Made by a program: the position numbers and the translations under genes. A stretch of DNA of 7,275 nucleotides. Origin: Candidatus Eiseniibacteriota bacterium (GTDB lineage Bacteria > Eisenbacteria > RBG-16-71-46 > SZUA-252). This document shows, piece by piece, positions 6,989-7,275 of this stretch. Where the stretch lies: positions 1 to 7,275 of the forward strand of contig JAEHDN010000295.1 in assembly GCA_016880395.1 (NCBI GenBank). The letters are read 5' to 3'. A model generated the notes under the pieces. The model was not told the origin of the DNA. It saw only the letters and a program-made list of their open reading frames with translations, and did not search any database. Each line of letters begins with the position of its first letter. Within the stretch, counting starts at the first letter, position 1.

Positions 6989-7275
6989 CGGCGGTTCTCC
7001 TTTCGCTCGGCCACGCGCATCCGCGCGCTCGCGGCGCGGGGGTTCGCGCCGATCTCCTCCTGGGAGGGGCGGATGGGCTTCCGCGTGAGCGGTGTCCACG
7101 GGGTGGGAGCTGGCTCCACCCAGGCATCGAGGGGGCGGGGAGGCCGGAAGGTGCTCTTCACGATCCGGTCCTCCAGGGAATGATAGGCGATCACGCAGAG
7201 TCTTCCCCCGGGCCGCGTCCGCCGCTCCGCGCCGGCGAGGAGCGCCTCGAGCTCCTCGATCTCCCGGTTCACCGC
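6985..7275 (-). CDS. rsmH: 16S rRNA (cytosine-1402-N4)-methyltransferase RsmH, C-terminal part
   Basis: The last 96 residues of RsmH (MraW), the SAM-dependent enzyme that N4-methylates C1402 in the ribosomal P site of 16S rRNA; about two thirds of the roughly 300-residue protein lies beyond the right edge. Family motifs are clear in the fragment: AVNREIEELEALL at the cut (residues 1-13; the family has 'RIxVNxEL'), PGGRLCVIAYHSLEDRIVK (22-40; usually 'SFHSLEDR.VK'), and the C-terminal PLTRKPIRPSQEEIGANPRA (62-81) with SARMRVAER (83-91), close to 'NPRARSAKLRVAE'. The YHSLEDR part belongs to the methyltransferase core. RsmH conventionally heads the dcw cluster after mraZ, so a promoter and MraZ-binding boxes would be expected outside the window. 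Its TGA stop (6987-6985) is embedded in the ftsL start (GTGA). Confidence 0.97.
   Translation of the reverse strand, partial: AVNREIEELEALLAGAERRTRPGGRLCVIAYHSLEDRIVKSTFRPPRPLDAWVEPAPTPWTPLTRKPIRPSQEEIGANPRAASARMRVAERKENRR
6997..7003 (-). promoter_or_regulatory. Ribosome binding site of ftsL
   Basis: AAAGGAG on the minus strand, inside the end of rsmH, eight bases before the GTG of ftsL. It is the strongest Shine-Dalgarno match at any start in the window, and it decides for the GTG at 6988 over an in-frame ATG 111 bases upstream. A strong site here fits a non-ATG start and independent loading of ribosomes after rsmH. Confidence 0.8.

Noticed and set aside
6989..7099. Longer ftsL start at an ATG at 7099
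   Set aside because: It would overlap rsmH by 115 bases, and the added residues are low-complexity. The GTG at 6988 has a near-perfect ribosome binding site and a GTGA overlap. It is not fully excluded.
1..7275. Search for mobile elements, CRISPR arrays, RNA genes, terminators or attachment sites
   Set aside because: All DNA is accounted for by seven overlapping housekeeping genes on one strand. I saw no repeats of spacer-like regularity, no transposase or integrase motifs, no tRNA-like sequence and no hairpin plus T-run.

Overview
The window is a continuous piece of the division and cell wall (dcw) cluster, entirely on the minus strand. Read in the direction of transcription (right to left) it holds rsmH (3' part), ftsL, ftsI, murE, murF, mraY and murD (5' part). 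This is the canonical dcw order. Both end genes are cut only by the window edges, and none of the seven shows a frameshift or degeneration.

Layout: RsmH C-terminus (6985-7275, partial); FtsL-like bitopic division protein (6464-6988); FtsI-type transpeptidase with two C-terminal PASTA domains (4371-6467); MurE (2881-4404); MurF (1427-2884); MraY (339-1427); MurD N-terminus (1-342, partial). Every junction overlaps: GTGA, ATGA, a 34-base overlap, GTGA, TGATG and ATGA. There is therefore no intergenic DNA in the window, and no room for an internal terminator or a conventional intergenic promoter. Expression is most likely from a promoter beyond the right edge, with translational coupling through the unit.

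Function: MurD, MurE and MurF are consecutive amino-acid ligases that build UDP-MurNAc-pentapeptide in the cytoplasm. MraY moves phospho-MurNAc-pentapeptide onto undecaprenyl phosphate to make lipid I. FtsI crosslinks the finished peptidoglycan at the septum, and FtsL belongs to the divisome subcomplex that activates septal synthesis. RsmH is the 16S rRNA methyltransferase that usually heads this cluster. MurG, ftsW and murC would be expected beyond position 1, and mraZ beyond 7275, but neither region is visible.

Organism: a high-GC bacterium (roughly 70% by eye). MurE carries the DNPR motif of meso-diaminopimelate-adding enzymes, so the wall is predicted to be mDAP type. The combination of high GC, mDAP and a PASTA-bearing FtsI is compatible with several phyla, such as Gemmatimonadota, Eisenbacteria-like lineages and some delta-proteobacterial groups. 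It cannot be settled from this sequence alone. I see no novel system, mobile element, CRISPR array or RNA gene. The items of interest are small: gene packing, PASTA domains on the septal transpeptidase, an extended FtsL tail, and start-site decisions.
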